From Diplolepis rosae (Eukaryota; Arthropoda; Insecta; Hymenoptera; Diplolepididae): a stretch of DNA of 64,000 nt. Numbering within the stretch: the first letter of the stretch is position 1; every line of letters begins with the position of its first letter. The notes under the pieces are model-generated. The model was not told the DNA's origin. It searched no databases and saw nothing but the letters and a program-made list of their open reading frames with translations. The stretch is from assembly GCA_030998225.1 (NCBI GenBank), contig JAPYXD010000553.1:6386001-6450000 (forward strand). The letters are read 5' to 3'. The translations under genes were made by a program, and so were the position numbers. This document shows, piece after piece, positions 20,344 through 32,008 of this stretch.

Positions 20344-23300
20344 TCAGTTTTGTATATTTATGTGCGATCTTTTTATTCGATTGTTGTGAACTACTGTCGG
20401 TTTTCCTTTTATGTTGATTTTTACATTTCCTTTTCCCAGTACATCTAAAACTTCGTGAGGTCCTGTGTATTGATTATCTAGTTTTTTAATTTTTCCTCCC
20501 TTTAATAAAAATACATTATCCCCAATCTTTATTTCCAAGGGATTTATTTTTCTATTGTGGTACATTTTTGATTTTTCTTTTGCCTTTATGAGGTTTTCTC
20601 TTGCTTGTGTTCGCATTTCATGCAGTTGTGTGACAAAATTGATCAAATAATCATCATAGGTTTGCAATTTTTCATTCTGTGATAGAGCTTCACTAGAGGG
20701 TTCACGGGATAATTTGCCAAAAACTAATTCGTAAGGCGTACATTTTGTGGCTTCGTGTACACTTGTGTTATATGAAAACATTGCTAATTCTAGCCAATCA
20801 TCCCATTCTGAATTTTTTGCTACAAATTGTTTGAGATATTCGCCTAGGACATGATGTGATCGTTCAAGTGATCCATTGGATTGAGGGTGAAAAGCTGTGG
20901 TACGAAATTGTTTGATTCTAAAGCGTTTTGCTAATCTTTTTAATAAATTGCTTAAAAAATCTCTGCCTTGATCCGTTAGTACTCCTTTTGGCGATCCAAA
21001 TATGCAAATAAATTTTTTCACGAACGCGTCTGCTATTGTACCAGCTTGATGATTGGGAAGAGGTATTGCCAGAGAATATTTTGTAAAATTATCTTGTATA
21101 GTAAGAATATACAGATTTCCAGACTTTGTTTCTGGTAGTGGACCAACAATATCCATTGATATTTTTTCGAAGGCAGTAGTGGGTGTATCAGTAATAACCA
21201 TAGGATTTTTGGTTTTAACCCGAACTAAATTTTTTAGTTGGCATTGTAAACAGCCTTGAATATACTTTTGAATATCAACTTTCATATTTTCCCAAAAAAA
21301 TTTTTGGCGCATTCGATTATAGGTCTTTGTGACGCCTTTATGGCCTAATGCTGAGGAGTGTGCTTCTTCAATCAATTGTGATCTTTGTTCTTTTGTTGGA
21401 TATTGCGTTATGCCATTACAAACTATTATTTTCGTAAGAGAATTTGCAAAAACTAAATCAAATATTAATTTTATTTCTTCCCAAGCTATATGGTTGACTT
21501 TCGAAGTCTTTGAAATACTAACTGATCGTAGATTCAATTTTTGAGATAATTCGTGTAATGAATAAATTGACAATTTTATATTATTTAAGGTTTCAGATAA
21601 ATTGTCTTGAATTTCTCCTTCAATCGGAAGAGCAAAATGATAATAGTTTCCTTTTTTAATTTCTTTCGCTGTTCCCTTCTGTAAGTTTTTAAATTTTGGT
21701 AAAGTTCCACGTTTTTCTAGACTTTTTGATCCATTATCTCGAGGATTTCCATTTGTTGTAACAAAATATACATAATTATCTTTTCGCATCGTTAATTGAT
21801 CGCGACATTCAACGATATTTTTATTCATTAAAATTTGCCTGGTAGATTTTGAGTTGACTGGAGGGGGTTCTGGGGGTGGACGGTTTTCTTCGAATTCTGA
21901 ATCATTATCATTTTCCCTGGTTTCTATTTGTCGATTTTTCTTTATTTCAGAATTTCGTTCATTGAAAGTGTCTTCGATATTTTCATTTTCAAAAATTTCT
22001 TCAATACAAGACCTTTCAGAGCTCTCTTCATCTTCAGGTTCCATATCAATTACTTCGTCTTCAGAAGTAGACAAATAATTTTCGCTTTTTTCCTCTTGAG
22101 GTATAATAAATTGTTTAGGCTTTTTGCCATTTTTATTTCTTTTATTTTTTGCTTGGAATTCCTTTAAATAGTCTAAATATTCAGGATCAGAGTCGGAATC
22201 TGATTTTACTTTTGTTCGGCTTCCTTTTTGCATATTTATTTCTGGTAATTCATTTTCATATATTTGTTTTCTTGGTCTAACTCTCTTTCTTTTTGTTTGA
22301 GAGGGAATAATTTTTAAATTTGTAAGTAGATTTTTTCTTGGCCTACCTCGAGGTTTTTTCACAAGAGGTTTAGAAGAAAAATGTTCGTCTAATTTCTCTT
22401 GGATTTCGTTTTGATTTAAATTTTCTAGATTTTTATGCTGATTTGAATTTTTCAGTTGTTCTTGTTTTTTCTTTTTACCCCTAGTAGTCATGGTTTTCCA
22501 TGGCGAATTTTCATAATTTATAACAGGAAGTTTTGAAGATAGTAAATGAGATACATTTTTATATTTCACTATATCTTTATTAATTTTGTTAAGTAATTTC
22601 TCACTTAAGATTCCATTGAAAATATCAGATAACCTCAAATTAACATCGAATATTGGTCCTTCTGAAGTTTCACTAAAGTCATTCTCATCATCTTCGGCGA
22701 ATACTGAATTAAAATATTTATTTTTCGAAGTATTTCCTTTTTTGATATTATTTTCTTGATTAGTTTTTATAAAAGCATTCTCAAGATTCATTTTTTCTTG
22801 AGATGTCATAAAGGTATCATCATCATCTTCGTGTAAATTTCTCGATTTTTCTTCATTAATAATAGGGTTTCTTGAAAGAGCGTCTGCATTGACATTCATT
22901 TTTCCTGCCTTGTATACTACATCAAAATCATATTCAGCGAGTTTTAACCTCCAGCGCGAAACTTGTGAGCAAGGGTTCTTAGAATTTTGAAACCAAACTA
23001 GTGGTTTATGATCAGTTACTAGGGTAAATTTTCTTCCATATAAATAAGGACGGAAATGCGTGACACAAAATATTATTGCAAGTGCTTCTTTTTCATATGT
23101 GTCATATTTTTTCTCAGTGTCACTTAGACTGCGTGAAGCATATGCTATTGGCTTATCCTTGCCTATTTTACCTTGTGATAATATACCTCCTATTGCGTAT
23201 CCTGAGGCATCTGTTGTGAGAACAAAGGGTTGCGAAAAATCGGGTCGTTGTAAAAGTGGTTCTTCACATAATCTTGATTTTAAAATATCAAAAGCTGTTT

Positions 23301-23664
23301 GCTGTTTATCGGTCCATATGAAAGGGGTATCCTTTTTTAGAAGTTGATTAAGAGGATTGGCAATTTTGGAAAATCCTTCGATAAATCTACGATAATATCC
23401 TGCTAATCCTAAAAATTGTTTAACATTCTTTTGTGTTTTTGGAACTGGAAATTCTTTTACGGCTATTATTTTTTTTGGGTCTGGTCGAACTCCATTTTTA
23501 TCAATTATATGACCTAAATATCCTACCTCAGGTCGTAGAAATTCACATTTGTCTGGTTGTAGATGAACGTTTGCTTTTCGAAGACGTTGTATTAAATTAT
23601 TGAATTTTTTCTCATGTTCTTCTAATGTATCAGCAAATATGACTATGTCGTCAAGATATACAAT
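20344..23664 (-). pseudogene. pol: gypsy pol: RT C-terminal half, RNase H, long AT-hook linker, integrase
   Basis: Open on the minus strand from 23664 (codon before it is TAG) to TAA at 20344, about 1,106 codons. It starts inside RT at the catalytic YLDD box, continues through the RT thumb (FLGLAGYYRRF), then RNase H with Asp in LTTDASGYAIGG, Glu in YEKEALAIIF, and Asp in VTDHKPLVW and NADALSRN. A linker of about 450 residues follows, acidic and Lys-rich, with AT-hook cores KKPRGRPRK and RVRPRK (about 22260-22370). Then integrase: HHCC finger (AHSSALGHKG..CLQCQ), D,D,E in SMDIVGPLP, LTDQGRDF and GSLERSHH, and a C-terminal FLLKGG..YTGPHEV domain. It is a truncated ORF rather than one riddled with stops, so the loss is recent. 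Confidence 0.9.
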
Positions 23665-23666
23665 CT

Positions 23667-24150
23667 ATTACAGGCCTGACACTGCACTAATATAAAATAC
23701 GAGAAATTGGTAAAATCAGAAGGAAACATCAAATGTGTTAAGCTCTATTAAAGGCCTGACACTGCACTAATATAAAATATGAGAATTGATAAAGTCATAA
23801 AATCATAAACTGTGGTAAGCTCTATTAAAGGCCTGACCACACAAATATAAATTTCGAGAATTGGTAGAATCATAAAAACATAAACTGTGGTAAGCTCTAT
23901 TAAAGGCCTGACCACACAAATATAAATTTAAGAATTGTTAGTCATAAAAACATAAGCTGTGGTAAGCTCTATTAAAGGCCTGACCACACAAATATAAATT
24001 TAAGAATTGTTAGAGTCATAAAAACATAAACTGTGGTAAGCTCTATTAAAGGCCTGACCACACAAATATAAATTTAAGAATTGTTAAAGTCATAAATACA
24101 TAAGCTGTGGTAAGCTCTATTAAAGGCCTGACCACACAAATATAAATTTG
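23667..24150. repeat. Minisatellite inside the gypsy element, 7 copies of 73-80 bp
   Basis: The core taagctctattaaaggcctg starts new units near 23673, 23753, 23829, 23904, 23977, 24051 and 24125 (position of ggcctgac). The first two units contain actgcacta where later ones have cacacaaata. Later units are nearly identical. The array abuts the RT break at 23664. Confidence 0.9.
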
Positions 24151-25140
24151 AGAATTTGGAAAATTGTGAAAAATAAACTTAGAAAATTGAGAGTTGGGAG
24201 AACAAATGGATTTCAATGTAAAAGAAATAGAAATTGAAGAAAAACGTTATTTTCTTACTTGTAATTTATTAAAGTTGAAGTTGTACAAATTGAACTCGAA
24301 CGCCCCACAGTTGAACTAGTGCTTATTGTAGAAACTAGATGAGGTAAAAAACCTCAGATCTAGATCTGATCGAAGACTGACACCCGTTAAAATTTGCGCT
24401 CATATTTATATGCCTTAACCCCCATAAGGGCTATGTGTAAGACAAGGAGAGCAAGAGTGTAGATAAGGATTATACCGAGTGTCCTCGTATTCTCCTTGCC
24501 TTTTACATGAATCTATTATTCATATCTAGCATTTGTTATCTCCTGTACGTTATAGTTTTTTAAAATAACTTACTCTGTTAAGGAAAATTGTTATTTATGT
24601 GCGTAAGTTTATATTTGTAAGCCTAGGTTGAAATGAAAAATATTTCTATTTAGAATATAAGAAGGTAATATTTGTATATATTGAATTTATGGAAAGTCTA
24701 TGTGAAATCTTAAATGATTATTATTTAAAATAATTTTATCAGGTTTTTAGATGTACATATTTGAATGAACGCAATTCTTATTTGCATGCTTAGTATATAT
24801 AGTATTACAATATATATGTCTATATATTCAACTGTATATATATATATTATAATACTTGCTTGTTAAAACTATTTTATACGCATACCTATATAGTTACATA
24901 TATATTGGTTCAAAAAAAGGAAAATATAATAAAATTATATTTGAATAGTTTAAAAGGTGGGTTGAGTCAATCAGTATATGCACCGGATATCGCACCTTGA
25001 ACCGGCAGTTGCACTCTTATCTCCAGTGCTCAGTCTCTTTGTTAAGGGACAAGGTCCATTTTATAGGGCGTTTTTCCACATTTACCGGGTGATACAATTT
25101 CTTTTGATCTAAATCTAACCGATGTTACTAATTTGTTTAA
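24151..25140. other. Internal gypsy region without coding signal
   Basis: No protease, gag C-terminus or RT N-terminus found. Contains TA-rich stretches at 24790-24900. Confidence 0.4.
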
Positions 25141-25323
25141 CTACACGTCTAATTCGATGGGACGTAACACCTTTATAGTAACTGTTCTTTTTGGTTTAAG
25201 GGGACCAGTTTGATTTTGTGCCACAATTTTTGCAAGTTCAGTATTTTTCTTAACTTGACTGCGCGTAATAGGATTTTCTTGAATTTGAGATTTCCCTAAT
25301 TCACTGGGATTGGGTCCCGACAT
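25141..25323 (-). pseudogene. gag: Possible gag N-terminal remnant of the gypsy element
   Basis: 60 codons, MSGPNPSELGKSQIQENP to RPIELDV, then TAG. It lies about 1 kb inside the 5' LTR in the correct orientation for gag. It is basic, Pro- and Gln-rich, has no domain, and is inferred mainly from position. Confidence 0.35.
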
Positions 25324-25899
25324 AGGTTAATATAAAATAAAATTTACTGATACGTACATGGAGACACTTTTAAAATTGCAATACATAAATATTAATTTGG
25401 ATCAACAGAAAATTTTTTCAAATATCTTTCGTTTTAAAATATTTTTGTAATCAATAAATGTGATTAATAATTTGTTATTAGAAAATATGAATTGTCTCAA
25501 TGTTCCGAGTCAGGTAAATTTATAATCATCAATCAAAATTCTTAAAATAATATGCCTTAATTCTACCAATTTCCATGTGCTTACAGGAAAAATATTTATT
25601 TAGAATTTTTTTGTTTCAAATTTATTCTTATTGAAACTAATTTTGTTCCTTGTCTTACCTGGGATACTTGATATGTTTTTTTTTATATAATTGTCGAATG
25701 GTATAGGTCACAAATGGGTTTTTAAATAATTGGTACACTCACAAAAAAAATTTTTTGTTATATTTTTTTATTATACACACATAAACAAAATTATAAATTA
25801 TACAGAATTTAATTAATGCAAGATTGGACAATCCTGACTCAAGCACAAAATCCTATGTAATCTCTGCACTTTCAGAAATTCCGATAATAAAATTGCAAA

Positions 25900-26225
25900 T
25901 AAAATAAGTCTTTTGATCACTTAGGTTAGCCTCAAGGTCAAATCCCTGCGTGACTCAACAGAATTTATTTTATTTTAAGACAGTTTGTACAAAATAACAA
26001 GAAATCAGGAAATAAAACAATATTTCAAATAAAATAATTATTTAATCACTTAGGTTAGCCTCAAGGTCAGATCCCTTTGTGATTTGATAAAATTATTTTA
26101 TTTTAACAAGATATGTGTATAAAATTTCAAATAAAATAAAATGATTATTTAATCACTCAAGTTAGCCTCAAGGTCAAGTCCTTTCGTGATTTTATCAAAT
26201 TTATTTTATTTTAACCAATATGTTG
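25900..26225. repeat. Three ~110-125-bp degenerate tandem repeats in the gypsy leader
   Basis: Units share cacttaggttagcctcaagg near 25918 and 26045 and cactcaagttagcctcaagg near 26153, each followed by tttattttattttaa. The upstream segment (25830-25885: tcaagcacaaaatcc, actttcagaaattccgataat) resembles 42505-42570. Confidence 0.75.
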
Positions 26226-26347
26226 TGAAATCATATAAATTGTAATTGTAATTTATTAATGTTTGATTCCTATTAATTATAAAACCTCGATATCCCATTC
26301 ACTGACTAAGTGTTTCCCGGCCGATGCACTAAAAATGAGATTGGGTA

Positions 26348-27238
26348 TGTTACGTCAGAAACGTAACATTTCTCTTTTTAAAAGATCTCCTCGTTTTATG
26401 TCAGGATCAGAAGGATCCTCTCTAAGGGATGAGGAATAGTCAGTGATTGAGAAGGGTTAGGTATATAAAATATATTTATTGACAATTGAAATTTTATCAG
26501 GTAAGAACCATGGAAATGTAAAATAGAATCAAAATTAGAAATACCCTTTTAGTTATCCTGAGTTTGAATTGATTGATGATCAATTGAGTCCAGTAAGCGA
26601 ATGTGGTCAGTTGACTGTAACTTGTAATCTTCAGATAGTTGCTGTTGTATAGTAAATTCGTAATCTAGACAGTTGATCTAGTTGATTCTTCGATCCCAGT
26701 TTCGAGAAAATTTGGAAGGCGATTCCCCTTCACTTTCTAATGTCGTTGAACTCAGTGTCGAGATAGAATTCGGGTTGAGTAGCGGTAGAAATCTGGAGAA
26801 GCTGGACTGACTGGATTGCACTCGCGGTATAGATTCGATAGCACTGGACTCGCGTTGGTTACATTGTAGAAATCGGACGTCGACTAACTAACTGAACTCG
26901 CGGTGTAGAGATGATGGTACTGGACTGGACTCTCTTGGAACTTTCGCTTTTTATAGAACTTTGAAAGGTCAAGTATGACGAGTAACATGCTATGACCAGT
27001 CGCATGTTATGACGGTAGTGTGTTGGTATTGTAGGGCTTCATTCACTTTCTCTCTGGGTCAGTCGATTTGTTATCATGTGTGGGTATTATAACGACACAT
27101 GGTAATTTCATATTGATCATCCTATTGATCTGTAGATTTATCTATAACTTGCGTCGATAAAATCACACTCGCTGTAATCCCTTTATTGGTTTCTTAATCT
27201 GCTTGTTACTTGTGGCGGCAGAGTCGCGGGACGTGACA
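26348..27238 (-). repeat. 5' LTR of the gypsy element (891 bp)
   Basis: Aligns to 17789-18724 along its full length apart from the 34- and 11-bp indels and scattered substitutions (for example gcggtagaa against gcgctagaa). Confidence 0.9.
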
Positions 27239-28194
27239 TTACATTAAATGTTGTTTCCAAAATTTCGTGAATGTTAGAGAGGATGAAAACGGACGTAGAT
27301 AGACTACTTTTGGTTGAAAATGGAAAAAAAATTTAATTGTTCTTATTATACTGTTTTTATTCGTGTTAGTTAACTAGTTAAAAAAAAAAATTATATTCAC
27401 CTTATTTTATATTCTATTTTCATTAATTATTCATAATGATTTCCAACTAGTTACAACTCTCATCAACTTCGTTCCTTGTTCAGAATTTTTCATTTTTTTT
27501 TCATTTTTCAACTTAATTTTACCTCAAAAAAAATAATATAAATGCTGTGATATGTAGACAATTAAATATAAAAATAAAAAAAAAGTTATTATTCAATGCC
27601 AAAAAGGAATAAAAGAGATATTAATATTTAAATTCTAATATCAGCTGAATGTTTCAAAATAGTTTTTGTACGAGATAAATATGAATAAAAAGGGGAAAAT
27701 TTAATTTAAAATATTCAAATAATATTATTATTTAAAGTCTGATCTCTTTTATTTGTTTATGGCATTGAATAATATATTTTTAGAATTTTTTTATTAAATT
27801 CTTCGTATGTTACTATGCATTTTCAGGGAGTGATGGTACAGTTAGCGCCGCGTGTGACGATTCGGCAAACTAACTTAGGAATTCAACTTAGGACACTCAT
27901 GGGGGTCAAGTTAGAATCGTGAAATACGGGCTGATGCATACGACTGATTACAATGTAGCAACTTCATTATTTACTGAACTGTGGAATCTTTTACGATTTG
28001 TGAGGAAAAGATCGGTAGTCCCTCTGCTAGAAAAAATCGTAAGTTAGAAAGGCGTCATATTCAAATGTAAAAATAGTACATCGTGCAACTAGGGAAAAAA
28101 AAATTTATTTTGCGAGTGTGAAGTTTGATGCCCGAGCAAAGCGAGGGTAACAACCACACGAGTAAAATAAATGCTTTTCCCGTGTTGCACACGA

Positions 28195-28283
28195 TTTTTT
28201 TTCTACTAGCGGGTCAGAAAGTGGATTTGTTTGCCCCGCACGGGGCAATAAAGTCCACTCTATAGCCCGCTAGTAGAAAAAAT
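28195..28283. repeat. Strong hairpin with gccccgcacggggc tip
   Basis: The left arm tttctactagcgggt..gtggattt pairs with aagtccac..agcccgctagtagaaa; about 40-bp arms with a 3-nt loop. Preceded by CpG-rich cccgagcaaagcgaggg. Unlike the AT-rich surroundings. Confidence 0.6.
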
Positions 28284-28868
28284 ATATTACTTATCGGCTA
28301 CCGACAAATAATCATAACGAGCACATGGAGCGATTCTGGGGTAATATCAGAAACGTTCGGCGTATCTGACGTCACTCGGCAGTACATTTAATATTTCCAA
28401 TGGGAATTTTGACAACGTACTATTCCAATATATAATGTATTCGATTGCAAAATATTCAAGTCTTTCTCTCTTCATTGTTCATTACTATTGACAATCGTAA
28501 TTTCTCTAAACTATTTTGCAATTTATATCATTCAAAAGACCAGTCCTTGCATTGATATTTTTACTTTTTATTTATATAGGTATCACTTATTTCTATTTTC
28601 AATTTGTCATCAAAGATATTAATCTTTGCAAGTCTCAATGGTAATTTATGAAGTTGCACTATATTTACAATTGGTTCAGAAAATGTATTTCCTCCTACCG
28701 CTACGGTAAATAAAACTAGTTTTGTTACTATATCCTCGCTTCCTATTGACTTTTAGTAAAAATAAATATAATAATACTAGATTTTACAATGAAAAGTTTC
28801 TCCGTGTAGCCATTATTTCCTACTTTCCCAAATTTCCGCATCTCAATCTTAACTGGTAATTAAAATGT
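28284..28868. other. Non-coding gap
   Basis: No gene seen; contains the 80-bp inverted copy at 28727-28806. Confidence 0.3.
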
Positions 28869-29133
28869 GCAATAATTTTATTTATTAACGCTAAAAATAA
28901 AAATAAACATAATACCTGTCATTAAAGGCAGTGCAGTGGTTCATCACTTTCCATGTCTTCACCGTCAGGATTGATCATTTGTTAGAGTGAGATGAAAGTA
29001 TAGTTGTGTCTCACTCCAACCAATGTCAACTTTAACCGTGGAGAAGTTCCACAAAAGGTGAACCACTGCACTGCCTTCAATGACAGGTATTATGTTTTTT
29101 TTAATTTTTAGCGTTAATAAATAAAATTATTGC
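28869..29133. mobile_element. 265-bp foldback MITE
   Basis: The arms are near-perfect inverted repeats of about 85 bp: gcaataattttatttattaa at the left and its inverse ending at 29133; inner landmarks aatacctgtcatt, ggcagtgcagtggttca / tgaaccactgcactgcc. A weaker palindrome continues to the centre (gagtgagatg.. / ..tctcactcc). No coding. Family and TSD not resolved. Confidence 0.8.
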
Positions 29134-29301
29134 ATATGTCCATTACCCTTCAACGTTATTTTTAACGTAGAATAAGGATAAAAACATTTTGAAGAGTTAT
29201 TTTGCCTCATTCATGACTTATAATGCTACTTTACGATAGCTTTATGCTGTAGTGTTTTCTACGTACAGCGTTCGTTAGCACCCTACTGACCAGCCCTATC
29301 C

Positions 29302-31937
29302 GACTCCCTGCTTGCAACTGCGAGAACTTGATTCCCTTAGTGATTAAAGTTTCTATGTGCAACGTTTTCTCACCAGAGCGCGTTGCACGCGTCACGCTCT
29401 ACAAAATCATTATACTAATAGACAAATATTTAAAAAAATTTAAATAATTAAGTTTCTGAACAATATAAAATGAAAAAATGTTCCTAAAATGATTCTAGGA
29501 CATAAAATACACATTTTGCATAAATCAATTAATACAAAATAAAAAAAGAACACATTAAACTTCGTAAAATATATACTGTGGATACGCATGAAGAATTCTT
29601 GAGACCCTGAACAACATTTTTTTTATATTATCCCTATATGACTGGAAATATATTTAAAAATAAATAAAAAGCTTAAGCTTCTAAATAGAAGTATTTTCCA
29701 TTTTTATTTTCCAGCTTCAAACGAATGAAATGAAAAATAATTATTTTTATAAGCCCTGTGTTCAACATCAAAAACCACGTGAAGGGAAATAGATACTCAA
29801 TTAAAAATTTGTAAATGTAACAGAAAATATTCATTAGGTACTATAAAATTTGCTAGTACATATTTTCAACACATTTTAAATTTTTAACATGTACAGATCG
29901 ATGATGACTAGTTAAGTGTCGCAAAGCTTGGCTGCTTTTTTCTTCAAGACGCTAACTTTTTTAATCTCAGCCATTTCCTGTCTTTCGAATTGTCTCTTTC
30001 TTATTTAAAATAAAATTAAATCACATATGCTAACATCTCTACAGCTTCATTGGCATGTTCTTTGCATTAAAAAATGAATGTTGTTTCACATGACAAAAAA
30101 TAATCATTACTATAAAATTTGCTAGTACATATTTTTAACATGTACAGATCGATGATGACTAGTTAAGTGTCGCAAAGCTTGGCTGCTTCTTTTTTCAAGG
30201 CGCTAACTTTTTTAATCTCAGCCATTTCCTGTCTTACGAATTGTCTCATCCGTATTTGAAGATAAAATTGAATTATTTATGCTAACATCTTTACAGCTTC
30301 CAGTGAAATATAATTATCGAAGATAGCACTTTTATATTTTTTTACAAAATGGATTTGTATAAGAAATATAGTGTCGTTGATGTTGCATTCAAAATCCATT
30401 TAGTATTTCTTTAGCTTCCTTAATTTCAGAAAATTTAACTGAACAAGATAAAAATTTTTTATTCAGTATGAGATTTCGAATGGAATATTATCAATACTTT
30501 ATAAAAGTTTCACTAATTTTTTGTTCCTTTCCTTTTGTTTAGAGATTTTTTGGCACTATCAGATTAGCTGGAGGAACAAATGATCATCCTTGTACACCAA
30601 CCTTCTTGCAAATATACAAGATATTAACTGCCTTTAGCATTTTGAAACCTGCAAAGCTTTGAAATTGTTTGCAACCTTTGCAACCCTCCACAGCCCTTAA
30701 TAACAATTTCAAAATTGAAAGAATTACATCAGTCGAATAGTAAAAGCGCAACTCAAGAAATTCGAGAAAAGTTAAAAGCAATAATCGATTGTGAAGACAC
30801 TGATTTTAGTAATTTTGTAGATGCAGTAGCGCACGATTATGCTTTACCAGCTGTTAGAGATTGTTTAATTTTTTACACAACTGGTCGTATAACTGCTTAC
30901 ATTAAACAGCACACTCAGTGTTCGACATGCTTAAATGCATTTTTGACTACTTCTGAAATTCATGCAGATGCGATAACTTTTTCTTGTGATCAGTTACCTG
31001 AAAGGTTGAGTAGATTTGCAAGAATAAATAAAGATTTCATACATCCAAATGTTAAGTTATACAAGCTTATCACAGTTGTCGAATACCTATTTAACAAACA
31101 TTGCCGGTCTAGCAATTCTTTTGATCTAATTCTAGACGATTTAATTGCATCTGAAACAAAATTTATTTTTCAATGCAAAGAACATGCCAATATAAAGCTG
31201 TAGAGATGTTAGCATATATAATTCAATTTTATCTTCAAATACGGATGAGACAATTCGTAAGACAGGAAATGGCTGAGATTAAAAAAGTTAGCGTCTTGAA
31301 GAAAAAAGCAGCCAAGCTTTGCGACACTTAACTAGTCATCATCGATCTGTACATGTTAAAAATTTAAAATGTGTTGAAAATATGTACTAGCAAATTTTAT
31401 AGTAATGAATATTTTTTGTTACATTTACAAATTTTTAATTGAGTATATATTTCCCTTCACGTGGTTTTTGATGTTGAACACAGGGCTTATAAAAATAATT
31501 ATTTTTCATTTCATTCGTTTGAAGCTGGAAAATAAAAATGGAAAATACTTCTATTTAGAAGCTTAAGCTTTTTATTTATTTTTAAATATATTTCCAGTCA
31601 TATAGGGATAATATAAAAAAAATGTTGTTCAGGGTCTCAAGAATTCTTCATGCGTATCCACAGTATATATTTTACGAAGTTTAATGTGTTCTTTTTTTAT
31701 TTTGTATTAATTGATTTATGCAAAATGTGTATTTTATGTCCTAGAATCATTTTAGGAACATTTTTTCATTTTATATTGTTCAGAAACTTAATTATTTAAA
31801 TTTTTTTAAATATTTGTCTATTAGTATAATGATTTTGTAGAGCGTGACGCGTGCAACGCGCTCTGGTGAGAAAACTTCGCACATACAAACTATAATCACT
31901 AAGGAACCGCCATTTTGTTTCTAGTCGGACAGGGCTG
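29302..31937 (+). mobile_element. 2.6-kb DNA transposon with long TIRs (P/THAP9-like)
   Basis: The left arm (29302 to about 30080) and right arm (about 31205-31937) are inverted copies. Landmarks: agccct.tccgac, ccttagtgatta, agcgcgttgcacgcgtcacg / cgtgacgcgtgcaacgcgct, tgaagaattcttgagaccct / agggtctcaagaattcttca. In the left arm a segment of about 200 bp (29840-30060) is duplicated at 30110-30300, both related to 31195-31395. The centre carries a transposase fragment in plus orientation. Confidence 0.75.
30544..31203 (+). pseudogene. P-element/THAP9-like transposase, C-terminal part, broken
   Basis: First segment: FFGTIRLAGGTNDHPCTPTF, LQIYKILTAFSILKPAKL, then TGA. This resembles the FFS.IR..GG.N.NPT..QF...Y block of P-type transposases. 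After a frame change, 30715-31203 is open for 162 codons with ATQEIREKLKAIIDCED, FYTTGRITAYIKQHTQCSTC (zinc-binding CXXC) and VVEYLFNKHC. This corresponds to the C-terminal domain that follows in such proteins. Catalytic residues upstream are absent, so it is non-functional. Assignment to the P superfamily is by recognition only. Confidence 0.5.
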
Positions 31938-32008
31938 CTACTGACAAAGCCTTGTACATTTGAACTGCGCATGCTCTATTACAACAAGCTACTACTACAC
32001 AAGATCTA

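Larger units (their letters stand above)
17789..27238 (-). mobile_element. Ty3/gypsy LTR retrotransposon, 9.45 kb, minus orientation, defective
   Basis: Two direct LTRs (17789-18724, 26348-27238) starting TGTTACGTCAGAAACG and ending GGGACGTGACA on the plus strand, flanked by TTAC. A polypurine tract lies just upstream of the 3' LTR, read on the minus strand as AAGGTGGGAGG then TGTCACG. The RNase H-integrase gene order identifies Ty3/gypsy. Gag, protease and the RT fingers/palm are missing; a 75-bp minisatellite is present instead. A primer-binding site starting TGG next to the 5' LTR is not visible. The LTRs differ by indels of 34 and 11 bp plus a few substitutions, so insertion was fairly recent. 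Confidence 0.9.
16746..27954. mobile_element. Foldback element with ~690-bp inverted arms, split by a gypsy element
   Basis: The left arm 16746-17428 and right arm 27261-27954 are reverse complements over nearly their full length. Landmarks: attacaatcag..cgtatgcatcag / ctgatgcatacg..ctgattacaat; cgcggcgctaactgtaccat / atggtacagttagcgccgcg; tctatctacgtccgttttca / tgaaaacggacgtagataga. The spacer is 17429-17788 plus 27239-27260. Subtracting the inserted gypsy element leaves about 1.76 kb. No transposase frame is visible, so it is non-autonomous. Its exact termini and TSD were not resolved. Confidence 0.75.

Noticed and set aside
16076..28806. One giant inverted-repeat transposon spanning 12.7 kb
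   Set aside because: The 80-bp outer match is separated from the 690-bp arms by ~600-770 bp without clear pairing. I report it separately rather than as proven termini.
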